Source: JAICLL01 sp035252155
Lineage (GTDB): Bacteria; Planctomycetota; Planctomycetia; Pirellulales; JAICIG01
Assembly: GCA_035252155.1 (NCBI GenBank)
Contig: DATFDL010000542.1
Span: forward strand, 1 to 28,074
Reading direction: 5' to 3'
DNA: 28,074 nucleotides
Program-made: the position numbers and the translations under genes
The notes under the pieces: model-generated
Database searches by the model: none
Told to the model about the DNA's origin: nothing
What the model saw: only the letters and a program-made list of their open reading frames with translations
Shown here: one piece after another, positions 6,381 to 14,424 of the stretch
How the letters are laid out: every line of letters starts with the position of its first letter
Position numbering within the stretch: the stretch's first letter is position 1

Positions 6381-9080
6381 ATGACCCGGCGACTTCGCTT
6401 GTTGGTGACCTTGGTGACCTGCGCCGCAACGCTCGTTACCGGCTGCAGGCCCACCCAGCCCATTTACTTGTTTGAAGACAAGGACTTGTCGCACTATCGG
6501 TCGATGGCCACCGAATTGGAATATCCCGATGCCGAATCCGACCGCATTGCCGATGTGGCCCGCGCCAAGGATCCTTTGACCCTGAGCAATCCCGAGGTCC
6601 AGGAAATCTGGGATGTTTCGCTCGAAGAGGCGATGCGGACGGCACTGGCCAATAGTAAAGTGCTGCGCAACTTGGGCGGCTTGCTCTTTACGCCCGGTTT
6701 GCCCGCCTCGAACCAGACGATTGCCCCCACCGGCGTGCTGTTACAGACTCAGGGCCAGAATCAGAACGGTCAGAGCCTCGGTACGGCGCAGACCAGCCAG
6801 ACCATTTACAACCCCGCCATTCAGGAATCGAACACCGCCAACGGCGTCGAGGCCGCCTTGAGCCAGTTCGACGCCCAATACAACAGTCAGATCTTTTGGC
6901 AGAAAAACAACCGCCCGCAAAACCTGTTTTTGCAAGGCTTCACGCCGCAAGTTTTCCGGCAGGATTTTGCGCAGCAGCAATCGGAAATCGGCAAGGTCAC
7001 GGCCACCGGCACGCGCACCTTCTTGCGCGAGCACGTGATCTACGATCAGAACAACAACGCGAACAACCAGTTTCCCAGCGCTTGGAACACCGACATCGAA
7101 GCCGAATTTCGCCACCCGTTGTTGCAAGGCGCCGGCGTCGAGTTCAACCGCATCGCCGGTCCCAATAGCACCAACGGCGTCTTTGCCGGCCAGGGCGTGA
7201 ACGGGCCGATTCTGAACCCGAACAGCCTGCCAGGTACCTTCAACGGCGTGGTCCTTGCCCGCATCAACGTCGATATCGCCCTGGCCGACTTCGAAGCCGG
7301 CGTGCGGGCGATGGTCAGCGACGTCGAACGTGCCTACTGGGACCTCTACTACAACTACCGCAACCTGAACGCCGTGCAGGCCGGCCGCGACAGCGCCCTG
7401 CAAAGCTGGCGCAAGGTGTATGCCTTGTACCTCGAAGGGGTCAAAGGCGGCGAAGCAGAACGCGAAGCCCAGGCCCGTGAGCAATATTTTCTGTTCCGGG
7501 CACAAGTCGAGAACACGCTGGGCCTGCTCTACACCGCCGAAAGCCGGCTGCGATACATGATGGGCCTGGCGCCGACTGACGGCCGCCTGATTCGCCCGTC
7601 GGACGAGCCGACCACCGCCCTGGTGCGGTTCGACTGGAACGACGTGCTTACCGAGGGACTGACCCGCAGCGTCGAGCTGCGGCGGCAGCGTTGGGTGGTC
7701 AAGCAAAACGAGCTGAAGCTGATCGCCTCGCGTAATTATTTGCTGCCTCGGCTCGATACCCAGGCCCTGTACCGCTGGCGCGGCTTCGGCGACCAGCTTA
7801 CCAGCTACGACGGTCTGTCGTACCAGCCTTCGCCCATCAAAGGCGCCAGCGCGGGCTCAGGCGCCACGAACACCTTGTTCGACGGCAATTATCAGGAATG
7901 GCAGTTGGGCTTGAACCTGACCATTCCCATCGGCTTTCGTTTGGCGATGGCCGGCGTGCGCAATGCCGAGTTGATCCTGGCGCAGTCTCGGGCGTTTTTG
8001 CAAGACCAAGAGCTGGAACTGGCGCACGTGCTCACCAACTCGATCCGCGATCTCGATCGCAATTACCAGGTCAGCCGCACCACGTTCAATCGCCGCGTCG
8101 CGGCCCAGGCGCAAGTCGAGGCGGTCGAAGCGGCGTACAAAGCGGGCACGGCGACGGTCGATATGCTGCTTGACGCCCAACGACGGTTGGCCGACGCCGA
8201 GATCGCGTATTTTCGGGCCTTGGTCGATTACAACGTGGCCATTCTGCAGGTTCATTATCGCAAGAACTCGCTGTTGGAATACAACGGCATCATCCTGGCC
8301 GAAGGGCCGTGGCCCGCCAAGGCGTACTTTGATGCCCGCAAGCGAGCCCGCGAGCGTGATGCCGCGACGTACATCAACTATGGCTTCACGCGGCCCGATG
8401 TGATCAGCCGCGGGGCCATGCCGCAGCAGATGAACAAGCCCGGCCAGCCGTTCGAGACACGGGCCACCACGACCGACGTGGGTGGAGGCAGCTTGCGTCC
8501 GATTCCCGATCCCAACATGTCGCAGGGCGCCGAGGGCGAGCGGCCCAACGACGCTATGTCGGAGGAACTACCTCTGCCGAGCTTCGAGACCAATTCACCC
8601 GCTGGCCGCGATCGATTCCCAGCCGACGACAACGATCGTGCGCCTGGCGCGGAACAAGACAGCTCATTCGACGAGGGCGCCGGTGAGCCGGGCGATGGTG
8701 AAATGCCCGCGGACGGCGTACCGGCCGGCCTGGAGGGCGATGGCCGAGTGCCGACCGACGACGCCGCAGCAGTGGGCGGACCAGCATCGAACCAGGGCGG
8801 CTCGGACGACGGGGCCGGAACCGACGAAGAGCTCTCGGCGCCCGAGCCGCCCGAGCCCAGCGGCGAGCAAGCACAAGGGCCCCTGTTTGCACCACCGGGC
8901 GTGCAACAAGCCGGCCGCATGCCCGCCCAACCGCGACGCAATGAATGGGCGGCGTCGAGCAATGGCCCGGCCAGCCAGCAAGCCGAGCGGCCGGTGGTCC
9001 AGTCGTCACCGTATCGCGCAAACGGCGCGCTGGCCGCCCCAGTCGTCAGCAGCGGTTGGAGAACGTCGGCGCGTCGCTAG
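6381..9080 (+). CDS. TolC-family outer-membrane efflux lipoprotein with long acidic C-terminal tail
   Basis: An 899-residue protein. The N-terminus is a lipoprotein signal (LLVTLVTCAATLVTGC), with C22 as the probable lipidated cysteine. Residues of about 75-640 are a TolC/OEP-type region: long helical segments with the family's sequence style (ARINVDIALADFEAGVRAMVSDVERAYWDLYYNYRNL and later AAYKAGTATVDMLLDAQRRLADAEIAYFRALVDYN; each is only part of the helix pair). After about residue 690 comes a roughly 200-residue low-complexity tail rich in Gly, Pro, Asp and Glu (GDGEMPADGVPAGLEGDG), unusual for TolC proteins and likely disordered in the periplasm. Neither an inner-membrane pump nor an adaptor gene is adjacent, so the transported substrate cannot be deduced. 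It is flanked by both copies of the nested repeat. Confidence 0.88.
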   Translation: MTRRLRLLVTLVTCAATLVTGCRPTQPIYLFEDKDLSHYRSMATELEYPDAESDRIADVARAKDPLTLSNPEVQEIWDVSLEEAMRTALANSKVLRNLGGLLFTPGLPASNQTIAPTGVLLQTQGQNQNGQSLGTAQTSQTIYNPAIQESNTANGVEAALSQFDAQYNSQIFWQKNNRPQNLFLQGFTPQVFRQDFAQQQSEIGKVTATGTRTFLREHVIYDQNNNANNQFPSAWNTDIEAEFRHPLLQGAGVEFNRIAGPNSTNGVFAGQGVNGPILNPNSLPGTFNGVVLARINVDIALADFEAGVRAMVSDVERAYWDLYYNYRNLNAVQAGRDSALQSWRKVYALYLEGVKGGEAEREAQAREQYFLFRAQVENTLGLLYTAESRLRYMMGLAPTDGRLIRPSDEPTTALVRFDWNDVLTEGLTRSVELRRQRWVVKQNELKLIASRNYLLPRLDTQALYRWRGFGDQLTSYDGLSYQPSPIKGASAGSGATNTLFDGNYQEWQLGLNLTIPIGFRLAMAGVRNAELILAQSRAFLQDQELELAHVLTNSIRDLDRNYQVSRTTFNRRVAAQAQVEAVEAAYKAGTATVDMLLDAQRRLADAEIAYFRALVDYNVAILQVHYRKNSLLEYNGIILAEGPWPAKAYFDARKRARERDAATYINYGFTRPDVISRGAMPQQMNKPGQPFETRATTTDVGGGSLRPIPDPNMSQGAEGERPNDAMSEELPLPSFETNSPAGRDRFPADDNDRAPGAEQDSSFDEGAGEPGDGEMPADGVPAGLEGDGRVPTDDAAAVGGPASNQGGSDDGAGTDEELSAPEPPEPSGEQAQGPLFAPPGVQQAGRMPAQPRRNEWAASSNGPASQQAERPVVQSSPYRANGALAAPVVSSGWRTSARR

Positions 9081-9106
9081 TATTCGGCCAGCTGGGCGCC
9101 GGCCGG

Positions 9107-9282
9107 GTGCCACGGCATCCGTCGCAGCGCAAGTGAGGTCGCCATACTCACTGGAGCGGTTCGCTGCGACGGACGCCGTGCGGATCTCCTCATCGGCCTG
9201 ACTTCGCACGGCGTCCGCCGCGGCGATTTTTGCGTCGCACGTCGGCTTGGTGCTATCCGCGCCGCGGCGGATGCCGTGGCAC
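9107..9282. repeat. Nested palindromic repeat element, copy 2
   Basis: The better preserved copy. Module 1 pairs 9111-9129 with 9162-9180 and module 2 pairs 9207-9225 with 9260-9278, each 18 of 19. The outer 13 bases (9105-9117 and 9272-9284) are exact inverted repeats. Compared with copy 1, two base pairs of the first stem are changed on both sides (5900/5944 T-A to 9123/9168 C-G, and 5903/5941 G-C to 9126/9165 A-T). It fills much of the 347-base gene-free stretch 9081-9427; the remaining bases show nothing recognisable. Confidence 0.78.
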
Positions 9283-9427
9283 CCCTCGTTGGCTCGTTTT
9301 AACTCTGCTTTTGGCGAGCGAACGGCGACTTGCCGCGCCCAATCGCCATAACCCTTACGACCAGCGGAATTCGCACCGCTCGTTGACCGCTTGATTCGTC
9401 CGGCGGCCGGGGCCGACAGACAAAAGC

Positions 9428-10603
9428 ATGAGGATGTTTTTGTCGGCTCGCGGCAACACTGGCGCCGAGAATGCCGTGGGCCGCATCGTCGGTTTCTGGG
9501 CGGTGCTGGCGGCATGTCGCCCGGCCTGGGCCGCGCCGCCCGCTCCTCCGCCGGTGGCGAATAGCGAAAGCGACGTGGACCGCTATGGCGATGCAATGCC
9601 CGCGCCCCCCGCGCTGGGCCTGCCGCCTCCTGTGCCTGGTCCGCTTGCCTCGCGCCCGCTCGATCAGCTATGGCTGGTGAGCTGCCGGGGTCTGCGAGCC
9701 GCCGACCGCGAGCAGAATCTCGCTCGCTTGAGCTACTGGCGCTATGTCACACCGTCTGGCTGGGTGGCCTCGAGCCGGGACGAGTTCCTCTTGGCGGGCG
9801 GATCGGCATCAGCCACCAGCGTCTTCGTGCCCGGCAACGGATATAGCGGCAACCAGGCGCGCGACCTGGGCGCGATCGCCTATCGGCGGCTGGTCGCGGG
9901 CCTCTCGGATGGTTCGCCGCTGCGGTTCGTGATCTGGTCGTGGCCGAGCGATCACATCAATGCCGGTCCGGTGCAAGACGCGCGGGTCAAGGCGGCCCGC
10001 ACGACCTTGGCCGCCTGGTATCTGGCCCGCTGGCTCGATGAGCTTGAACCCCTGGTGAATGCTTCGATCATCGGTTGCAGCTTCGGCGCGCGGGTGGTGG
10101 GCGAGACGCTCGAGTTGCGCGGCGGTGGTCGGCTGGGCCCTTACCAATTGGCCGACCCGGCAAGCGCGCGGTCTCACGTGCGAGTCGTCCTCGTCTCGGC
10201 GGCGATCGACAACGACTGGCTCTTGCCGGGTCGCCGGCTGGGGCACGCCCTTTCGCACGTCGAGCGGTTGCTGCTGATCAACAACACCAGCGATGCCGTG
10301 CTGCGACGCTATGGCTGGCTCTATGGTCGTCGCAACTCGGCCGCGGCATTGGGCTACACGGGGCTAGTCGGTGCCGGGCGATTAGCCGGCGACGCGGCTA
10401 AGGTGCGGCAGATCGACGCCACCGACCTCGTCGGCCGCCGGCACGGATTTATGTACTATTTCACGATGCCGCGGATCGTGGGATGGATGCGGCCTTATGT
10501 GTTCGATTCGAGCTTCGTTACAGCCGAAACTGCGGCCCGGAGAGCCAATTATCGCCCGAAAGAAGCCTTCGCGCGGAAGCGGCTACACTCGGCAAGTCAA
10601 TAA
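9428..10603 (+). CDS. Exported alpha/beta-hydrolase-fold protein (DUF900-like)
   Basis: A 391-residue protein with an N-terminal hydrophobic segment ending in AWA (VGFWAVLAACRPAWA), likely a signal peptide. A proline-rich linker follows, then an alpha/beta hydrolase domain: FVPGNGYSG near residue 135, a strand FVIWSWPSD, the nucleophile elbow GCSFG with S218, and a late histidine H339 in RRHGFMYYF that could complete a triad; an aspartate in NNTSDAV is a candidate acid. The WSWPS and GxSxG context resembles the DUF900 group of serine hydrolases, whose substrates are mostly unknown. A second ATG lies six bases downstream and cannot be excluded. The gene stands alone between a repeat and a small gene. 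Confidence 0.75.
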   Translation: MRMFLSARGNTGAENAVGRIVGFWAVLAACRPAWAAPPAPPPVANSESDVDRYGDAMPAPPALGLPPPVPGPLASRPLDQLWLVSCRGLRAADREQNLARLSYWRYVTPSGWVASSRDEFLLAGGSASATSVFVPGNGYSGNQARDLGAIAYRRLVAGLSDGSPLRFVIWSWPSDHINAGPVQDARVKAARTTLAAWYLARWLDELEPLVNASIIGCSFGARVVGETLELRGGGRLGPYQLADPASARSHVRVVLVSAAIDNDWLLPGRRLGHALSHVERLLLINNTSDAVLRRYGWLYGRRNSAAALGYTGLVGAGRLAGDAAKVRQIDATDLVGRRHGFMYYFTMPRIVGWMRPYVFDSSFVTAETAARRANYRPKEAFARKRLHSASQ

Positions 10604-10677
10604 GGGCCAGGGCTCGCCTGCCGCCGGCCGGAACTGGCGGTGTTTCTTCCGGCACGAGTGCTGCTTAAAATGGCCGT

Positions 10678-10914
10678 ATGACGGAAGCGAATTTCCATCA
10701 AAGCCTGCATTCCTTCGTGCGGCGCAAGCCATTCAAGCCGTTCGGCATCGAGTTGATCAGTGGTGATCGATTCGTGGTCGATCATCCAGAAGCGGTGGCT
10801 CATCGGGGGACTGTCGCCGTATTCATCGACCCTGGCGGGGCCTACAAGCTTTTCGACAACACGGCGGTCAGCCAGCTCTACGACGTCCCAGGACGCCGTC
10901 GCCGCTCAACCTGA
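10678..10914 (+). CDS. Small conserved protein, PFKPF family (copy 1)
   Basis: A 78-residue soluble protein of unknown function. The core reads RRKPFKPFGIELISGDRFVVDHPEAV, and it is paralogous to the product at 16199-16453 (KRQPFKPFRLHLTTGATFDVRHPDLI): the PFKPF block, the short beta hairpin with SGD or TGA, and the V-x-HP motif line up. The rest is predicted beta-rich, with an arginine-rich end (GRRRRST). No ribosome binding site is clear before ATG 10678. Presence of two divergent copies in one window argues that both are real genes. Confidence 0.65.
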   Translation: MTEANFHQSLHSFVRRKPFKPFGIELISGDRFVVDHPEAVAHRGTVAVFIDPGGAYKLFDNTAVSQLYDVPGRRRRST

Positions 10915-10932
10915 GCGAATGAGCATAACATG

Positions 10933-10963
10933 GTGGCTGGGGCAGAGGCTTCCGATGCCCCGG
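10933..10963 (+). repeat. Single GTGG-foot hairpin between convergent genes
   Basis: GTGG at 10933-10936 is followed directly by an 8-bp stem (10937-10944 with 10956-10963, one G-T pair) and an 11-base loop. It lies between the end of the PFKPF gene and the end of the secretin-type gene, where it could also serve in transcript 3' end formation. No T tract follows. Confidence 0.5.
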
Positions 10964-11025
10964 CGCAATCGAACGAGGGCATTACTCGAGCCCTGCCGCG
11001 GCCGCGTTGGACGGTCAGAGCTTCG

Positions 11026-11970
11026 TTACCGCCGCGGGCGGCGAGCAGGACCGTCAACATGAGACGGATCGGGGCGTGATGAGGCTCGCGGCACAGGAAC
11101 GCCGAACCGACTACTGTCGGTGTCGTCACGGGACTGCATTGTGTCCACCCAATGCGGCGTGACGAGCACCAGAGTTTCCACTTCGCCGTTGGCCGAAGTC
11201 GCTTCGCCGACCGCGGCTTTCCCCTCCACCGGACGGGCTTGCCGCGTTTCAGGTGGCAGGACGACAGCCACCGTTTGTCCGACGGGCACCTCCGCCGCGA
11301 AGTCGATGCTGCGCGAAACCAGCCCAGGGTAGGTTTTGCCACCAATTTCCACGGAATTCGTGAAGTCCAGTTGCGAGAGCTGCAACCGCAGCTCGAGCCG
11401 CAGCCTTTGATCGTCCAGGACGACCGGCACGATGTCGATCGACGTGCCATAGCGGAGGCATTTGACGCGCGAGTCGAGGCTCCCATCGCCGACGGGCATC
11501 GCCACTTCGCCTCCCACGTGCATCGAAGCCGGCCGCTCGGCGATGGTGGAGATCGACGGCTCAGAAACAATCTTCAAGGCCCCTTGCAAGCGGAGCTTTT
11601 CGAGCAGTTTCTTAGCAGGCTCACTCAAGATTCCTTTGGCGCCTCCATGAGTGTCGTCATCGGCCGTCAGCCGTTCGAGCAGCGAACCAGACGGCGCCTC
11701 GCCGGGCTGAGCGGCGGCCAATTTTGCCCGCGATACCTCGGCGATTCTGATTTCGAACAGAATCGAAGACGCCTGGTGCGTCCGCTGGCGGAGCTGATCC
11801 ACTTCGGCCTGTAAGGCACGCAGTTCACCCAGCTTTTCGTCGAGCGTCTTCCAGTCGGCCGATCGTTGCTCGTGGCTGGCGCTTTCCGCGGCCGGCTGCG
11901 GCGGCGGTTCGTCTGCCCGGACTACGTGGTACGACCAAACTAACGCGAAAGCACAAGCAAAGTGTTTCAT
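11026..11970 (-). CDS. Secretin-domain protein without N-domains (type II/III secretion family)
   Basis: A 314-residue exported protein. The start ATG 11968-11970 was chosen because AAAGGA precedes it on the minus strand and a signal peptide follows (MKHFACAFALVWSYHVVRADE); the frame stays open upstream to 12243, but that stretch is not protein-like. Residues of about 35-75 form a coiled-coil stretch (WKTLDEKLGELRALQAEVDQL). The rest resembles the C-terminal secretin domain: LKIVSEPSISTIAERPASM, VGGEVAMPV, GTSIDIVPVV, RLELRLQLSQLDF, VPVGQTVAVVLPPE and VLVTPHWVD. The usual N0-N3 periplasmic domains are missing, so it is unlikely to be a complete secretion channel. Such short forms are frequent in planctomycetes, with unknown role. 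No other secretion gene is adjacent. Confidence 0.78.
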   Translation of the reverse strand: MKHFACAFALVWSYHVVRADEPPPQPAAESASHEQRSADWKTLDEKLGELRALQAEVDQLRQRTHQASSILFEIRIAEVSRAKLAAAQPGEAPSGSLLERLTADDDTHGGAKGILSEPAKKLLEKLRLQGALKIVSEPSISTIAERPASMHVGGEVAMPVGDGSLDSRVKCLRYGTSIDIVPVVLDDQRLRLELRLQLSQLDFTNSVEIGGKTYPGLVSRSIDFAAEVPVGQTVAVVLPPETRQARPVEGKAAVGEATSANGEVETLVLVTPHWVDTMQSRDDTDSSRFGVPVPRASSRPDPSHVDGPARRPRR

Positions 11971-12110
11971 GGCGATCGTCCTTTGGCGTGGGGCGAGCAA
12001 ACCGCGGTATTCCGCGGGGATATAGCGAAGAGCCGGCAAATGAGCAAGCTCAATCGGGAGAACCCGACGACAGGCTTCGAGCACGCCGGAGCGTCCACCG
12101 CGCATGCAAC

Positions 12111-12148
12111 GGGCCGGCGGAACGTCGTGAAGTACGTTCGGCCGGCCC
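12111..12148 (-). terminator. Strong stem-loop downstream of the histone H1-like gene
   Basis: The arms 12111-12125 and 12134-12148 match at 14 of 15 positions around an 8-base loop. It lies about 60 bases beyond the stop of the minus-strand gene at 12209-12340 and upstream of the secretin-type gene. There is no T run, so a classical intrinsic terminator is not shown; a transcript-stabilising stem is equally possible. Confidence 0.4.
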
Positions 12149-12208
12149 GCGAGCGACTTGGGCGGCGGCCCATCCGGTTGTCGGATCGGCACCGCTTGAC
12201 ACTTCGAT

Positions 12209-12340
12209 CTAGCGCCGCGTGGTGCGTTTCGATTTCGAGACACCCGTCCGCTTCTTGGTCGAGCGCTTGGCCCCGGTCTTTTTTCCGGCGGCTTTCTTGG
12301 TGGAACGCTTGGCGGTCTTTTTTTTCGTCTTCGTGGCCAC
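12209..12340 (-). CDS. Histone H1-like Lys/Thr/Arg-rich small basic protein
   Basis: A 43-residue protein, short enough to be missed by default gene calling. It starts with GTG at 12338-12340, preceded by AGGAG seven bases upstream on the minus strand, and ends with TAG at 12209-12211. The composition is nearly all Lys, Arg, Thr, Ser, Ala and Gly, with repeated KRSTKK and KKTA-type blocks, like the C-terminal tail of eukaryotic H1 and the bacterial H1-like Hc1/AlgP tails. It probably binds DNA or RNA non-specifically. It is divergent from the HEAT-like gene with 56 bases between starts. Lys-rich frames can arise by chance, but the ribosome binding site and the phase support a gene. Confidence 0.7.
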   Translation of the reverse strand: MATKTKKKTAKRSTKKAAGKKTGAKRSTKKRTGVSKSKRTTRR

Positions 12341-12396
12341 TGGCTGGCTCCTGTAGGTTTGTTGCCCGCTTCGTTATAACCGACGTTATCGACACA

Positions 12397-13968
12397 ATGG
12401 CCGCCGCACTAAAAAAACTCATCGAAAATCTCCCGAATTTGGCCGAATCGGCCGACGCCGAGTGGTCGGCCGCCTGCCGACAGCTCGACGATGCCGCGCT
12501 CGAATCCAGCGAACTGCCGTCGGTGGTGCAAGCACTGCTGCACTTGGCTCAGTTGTGTGACATGTCGGGCGCGTCTCAGCGGCTGTCGTCCGAGCGGCTC
12601 TGGTGGACCGTGCTGGAAAAATTGTGGCGGGCATCGCCGACCGCTGAGTTGGCAAGAGCGCTAGACAGCTCCACGATAGACGGCATCATGCGGGTTTATC
12701 GCTCTCTCGGACCCGGCAGTCGTGCTCGGCACCATCTGTTACGCCTTTTGGCCACCGCCGGCACGCGGACGGCGCTCGCGGCCTTTGCCGAGCTAGTCGC
12801 CAGCGATCCTCCCCGCAAGTCGGAGGATGCCGTGTTGGCTTTCGTGCCGCTGTTTCAGCGGCCCGACTATCCGCCGGACGCACTGTTCCCGCGGCTGCTC
12901 GATGCTCAAGACGACGCCGCGATCGTCACCGCCGTGCTTGATTTGGCAAATTACCTGACGGCCTCGGGGCTTACCGATCGCCATCCGGCGGCTCCGCGCG
13001 CCGCGCGATTGGTCGGCCTACTGGGTGGTCTGGTCGGGCGGTTGGCTCGGCTCGAAGAACATCCGGCCGAATTTGCCGCCTCGCCGGCCGACCTGAACGC
13101 GATCGTCAGCGAAAGTACCGGCCTGATTGTGGCGATTGTCAACGCTCTGGCTCTGATTGGCGAGCCGAGCGTCACCGGCAAGCTCCACCAGGCGTTGGCT
13201 CTGGGGCACCGCCGCGTGCGTACCGAGGCCGCTTTCGCTCTGGCCCGCCTGGGCGATGAAACCGGCATCGAGGTACTCGCGCAGATGGCCACCGAACCGG
13301 TGGTTCGCGCGTGCGCGCTCGCCTATCTCGACGAGCTGGGCAAGCTCGATTGCGCACCCGAGCCCTACCGCACGCCCGCCGCGCGTGCCGAAGGCGAGCT
13401 CGCTGCCCGACTGGCGCTGCCTACGTATTTTGGCGCTCCGCCGCAGGCGCTCGAACTAGTCGATACCTCGCGCCGCTTGTGGCCGGGCTGCCCGGAACCG
13501 GTCGATTGTTATCTCTTCCGATACGAGTACCGCGCGGGCGAGCGGTCGATGTCGGGCATCGGCATGGCCGGGCCGCTGGCCCATGCCTTTCAAGTCGATC
13601 TGGCCGATTTGCCTCCCGACGATATCTACGCGGCCTACGCCGGCTGGGGCACCGAGCACCCGGAAATCTCCGAGCTCGAGGCCGACGATCTTTCGCCCAT
13701 TCAGCAGGCGGCGTGGCAGTCGGCACGGCAGCGGCTGGTCGAGCACGATTACCATTCGCCGCGGCTGATCAAGCTTGGCCGATTTTTCGGTGAGGAGCAT
13801 TTTGTCGCTGCCGCTCAATGGCAGGAACGCCCCGGCACGGCGATCGTGTGCGGAAACCAGATCGAGTGGCACGGCCACGCCGGCACGCCGCGTTCGCCCG
13901 GCGAGACTGAAATCTATTACCTTTTCAAGGGACGCAGATTATTGCGCGCCTTTCGCCGCGATGCTTGA
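12397..13968 (+). CDS. HEAT-like helical repeat protein, unknown function
   Basis: A 523-residue soluble protein. The frame is open from 11962, but the start at ATG 12397 is preferred: upstream residues are low in protein character and overlap two minus-strand genes. The N-terminal two thirds are helical; a HEAT-type repeat is clearest at about residues 250-320 (LHQALALGHRRVRTEAAFALARLGDETG). The C-terminal 180 residues form another domain (LFRYEYRAGERSMSGIGMAGPL, then a run ending in IYYLFKGRRLLRAFRRDA), with no family I can name. Its stop codon overlaps the -35 box of the next operon. It may be a scaffold for protein interaction; this is inferred only from the fold. Confidence 0.7.
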   Translation: MAAALKKLIENLPNLAESADAEWSAACRQLDDAALESSELPSVVQALLHLAQLCDMSGASQRLSSERLWWTVLEKLWRASPTAELARALDSSTIDGIMRVYRSLGPGSRARHHLLRLLATAGTRTALAAFAELVASDPPRKSEDAVLAFVPLFQRPDYPPDALFPRLLDAQDDAAIVTAVLDLANYLTASGLTDRHPAAPRAARLVGLLGGLVGRLARLEEHPAEFAASPADLNAIVSESTGLIVAIVNALALIGEPSVTGKLHQALALGHRRVRTEAAFALARLGDETGIEVLAQMATEPVVRACALAYLDELGKLDCAPEPYRTPAARAEGELAARLALPTYFGAPPQALELVDTSRRLWPGCPEPVDCYLFRYEYRAGERSMSGIGMAGPLAHAFQVDLADLPPDDIYAAYAGWGTEHPEISELEADDLSPIQQAAWQSARQRLVEHDYHSPRLIKLGRFFGEEHFVAAAQWQERPGTAIVCGNQIEWHGHAGTPRSPGETEIYYLFKGRRLLRAFRRDA

Positions 13969-14013
13969 CAAGTTATAAGCAACATGCCTATATTCATAGG
14001 CATGATGCTTATA
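13965..14013 (+). promoter_or_regulatory. Promoter and 40-bp dyad operator of the blaI-M56 operon
   Basis: A consensus -35 box TTGACA (13965-13970) and a -10 box TATATT (13989-13994) are separated by 18 bases. Over the -10 lies a dyad of two 18-base arms, 13974-13991 and 13996-14013, with one mismatch pair, around the centre ATTC; the inner core ATGCCTAT/ATAGGCAT is perfect. BlaI-type repressors bind dyads near their own promoters as dimers, so self-repression is likely. The 40-bp length suggests two dimers or a second regulator. Confidence 0.75.
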
Positions 14014-14024
14014 GATAGCCGAGC

Positions 14025-14411
14025 ATGATGATGGCCAAGAAACCGGTACGGGTCACGGACGCGGAATTGGCGGTCCTCAAGACGCTCTGGGCGCAGGGGC
14101 CGCTCACCGCCAAGTCGATTGCCGACGATCTTTATCCCCAAGGCGCGGAGTCGGAATTTGCGGCGGTCCATTCGTTCTTGCAGCGGCTCGAACGAAAGGG
14201 ACTGGTGGCCCGCGACCGAGGTTCGTTCGTCCATGTTTTCTCAGCCACTGTCTCGCAGGCCGCCGTCCTCGGGCAAGAGCTCCAATTACTGGTCGAGCGT
14301 CTGGGCGGCGATTCGCTGGCGCCGTTGATCATGAAGATGATCGACCAAAAACGGCTGAGCAAGCGAGAAGCCGCCGAGATTCGCAAGCTGCTCTCCAAGT
14401 ACGCCAAATGA
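14025..14411 (+). CDS. BlaI/MecI/CopY-family transcriptional repressor
   Basis: A 128-residue winged-helix repressor, the usual family size. The N-terminal part (about residues 8-75) has the family pattern: VTDAELAVLKTLWAQGPLTAKSIADDL, then AAVHSFLQRLERKGLVARDRG, where the recognition helix and wing lie. The C-terminal part (FVHVFSATVSQAAVLGQELQLLVERLGG) is the dimerisation helix region that contains the cleavage zone in BlaI. Three ATG codons in a row (14025, 14028, 14031) make the exact start uncertain by two residues. It is co-transcribed with the M56 protease 13 bases downstream. In related systems signal-activated M56 protease leads to cleavage of the repressor. No beta-lactamase is in view, so the regulated genes are unknown. 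Confidence 0.9.
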   Translation: MMMAKKPVRVTDAELAVLKTLWAQGPLTAKSIADDLYPQGAESEFAAVHSFLQRLERKGLVARDRGSFVHVFSATVSQAAVLGQELQLLVERLGGDSLAPLIMKMIDQKRLSKREAAEIRKLLSKYAK

Positions 14412-14424
14412 CGCGAATCGTCCG

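Noticed and set aside
11962..12396. Upstream extension of the HEAT-like gene by 145 codons
   Set aside because: It crosses two minus-strand genes with good ribosome binding sites and has no protein-like character; the start at 12397 is preferred.
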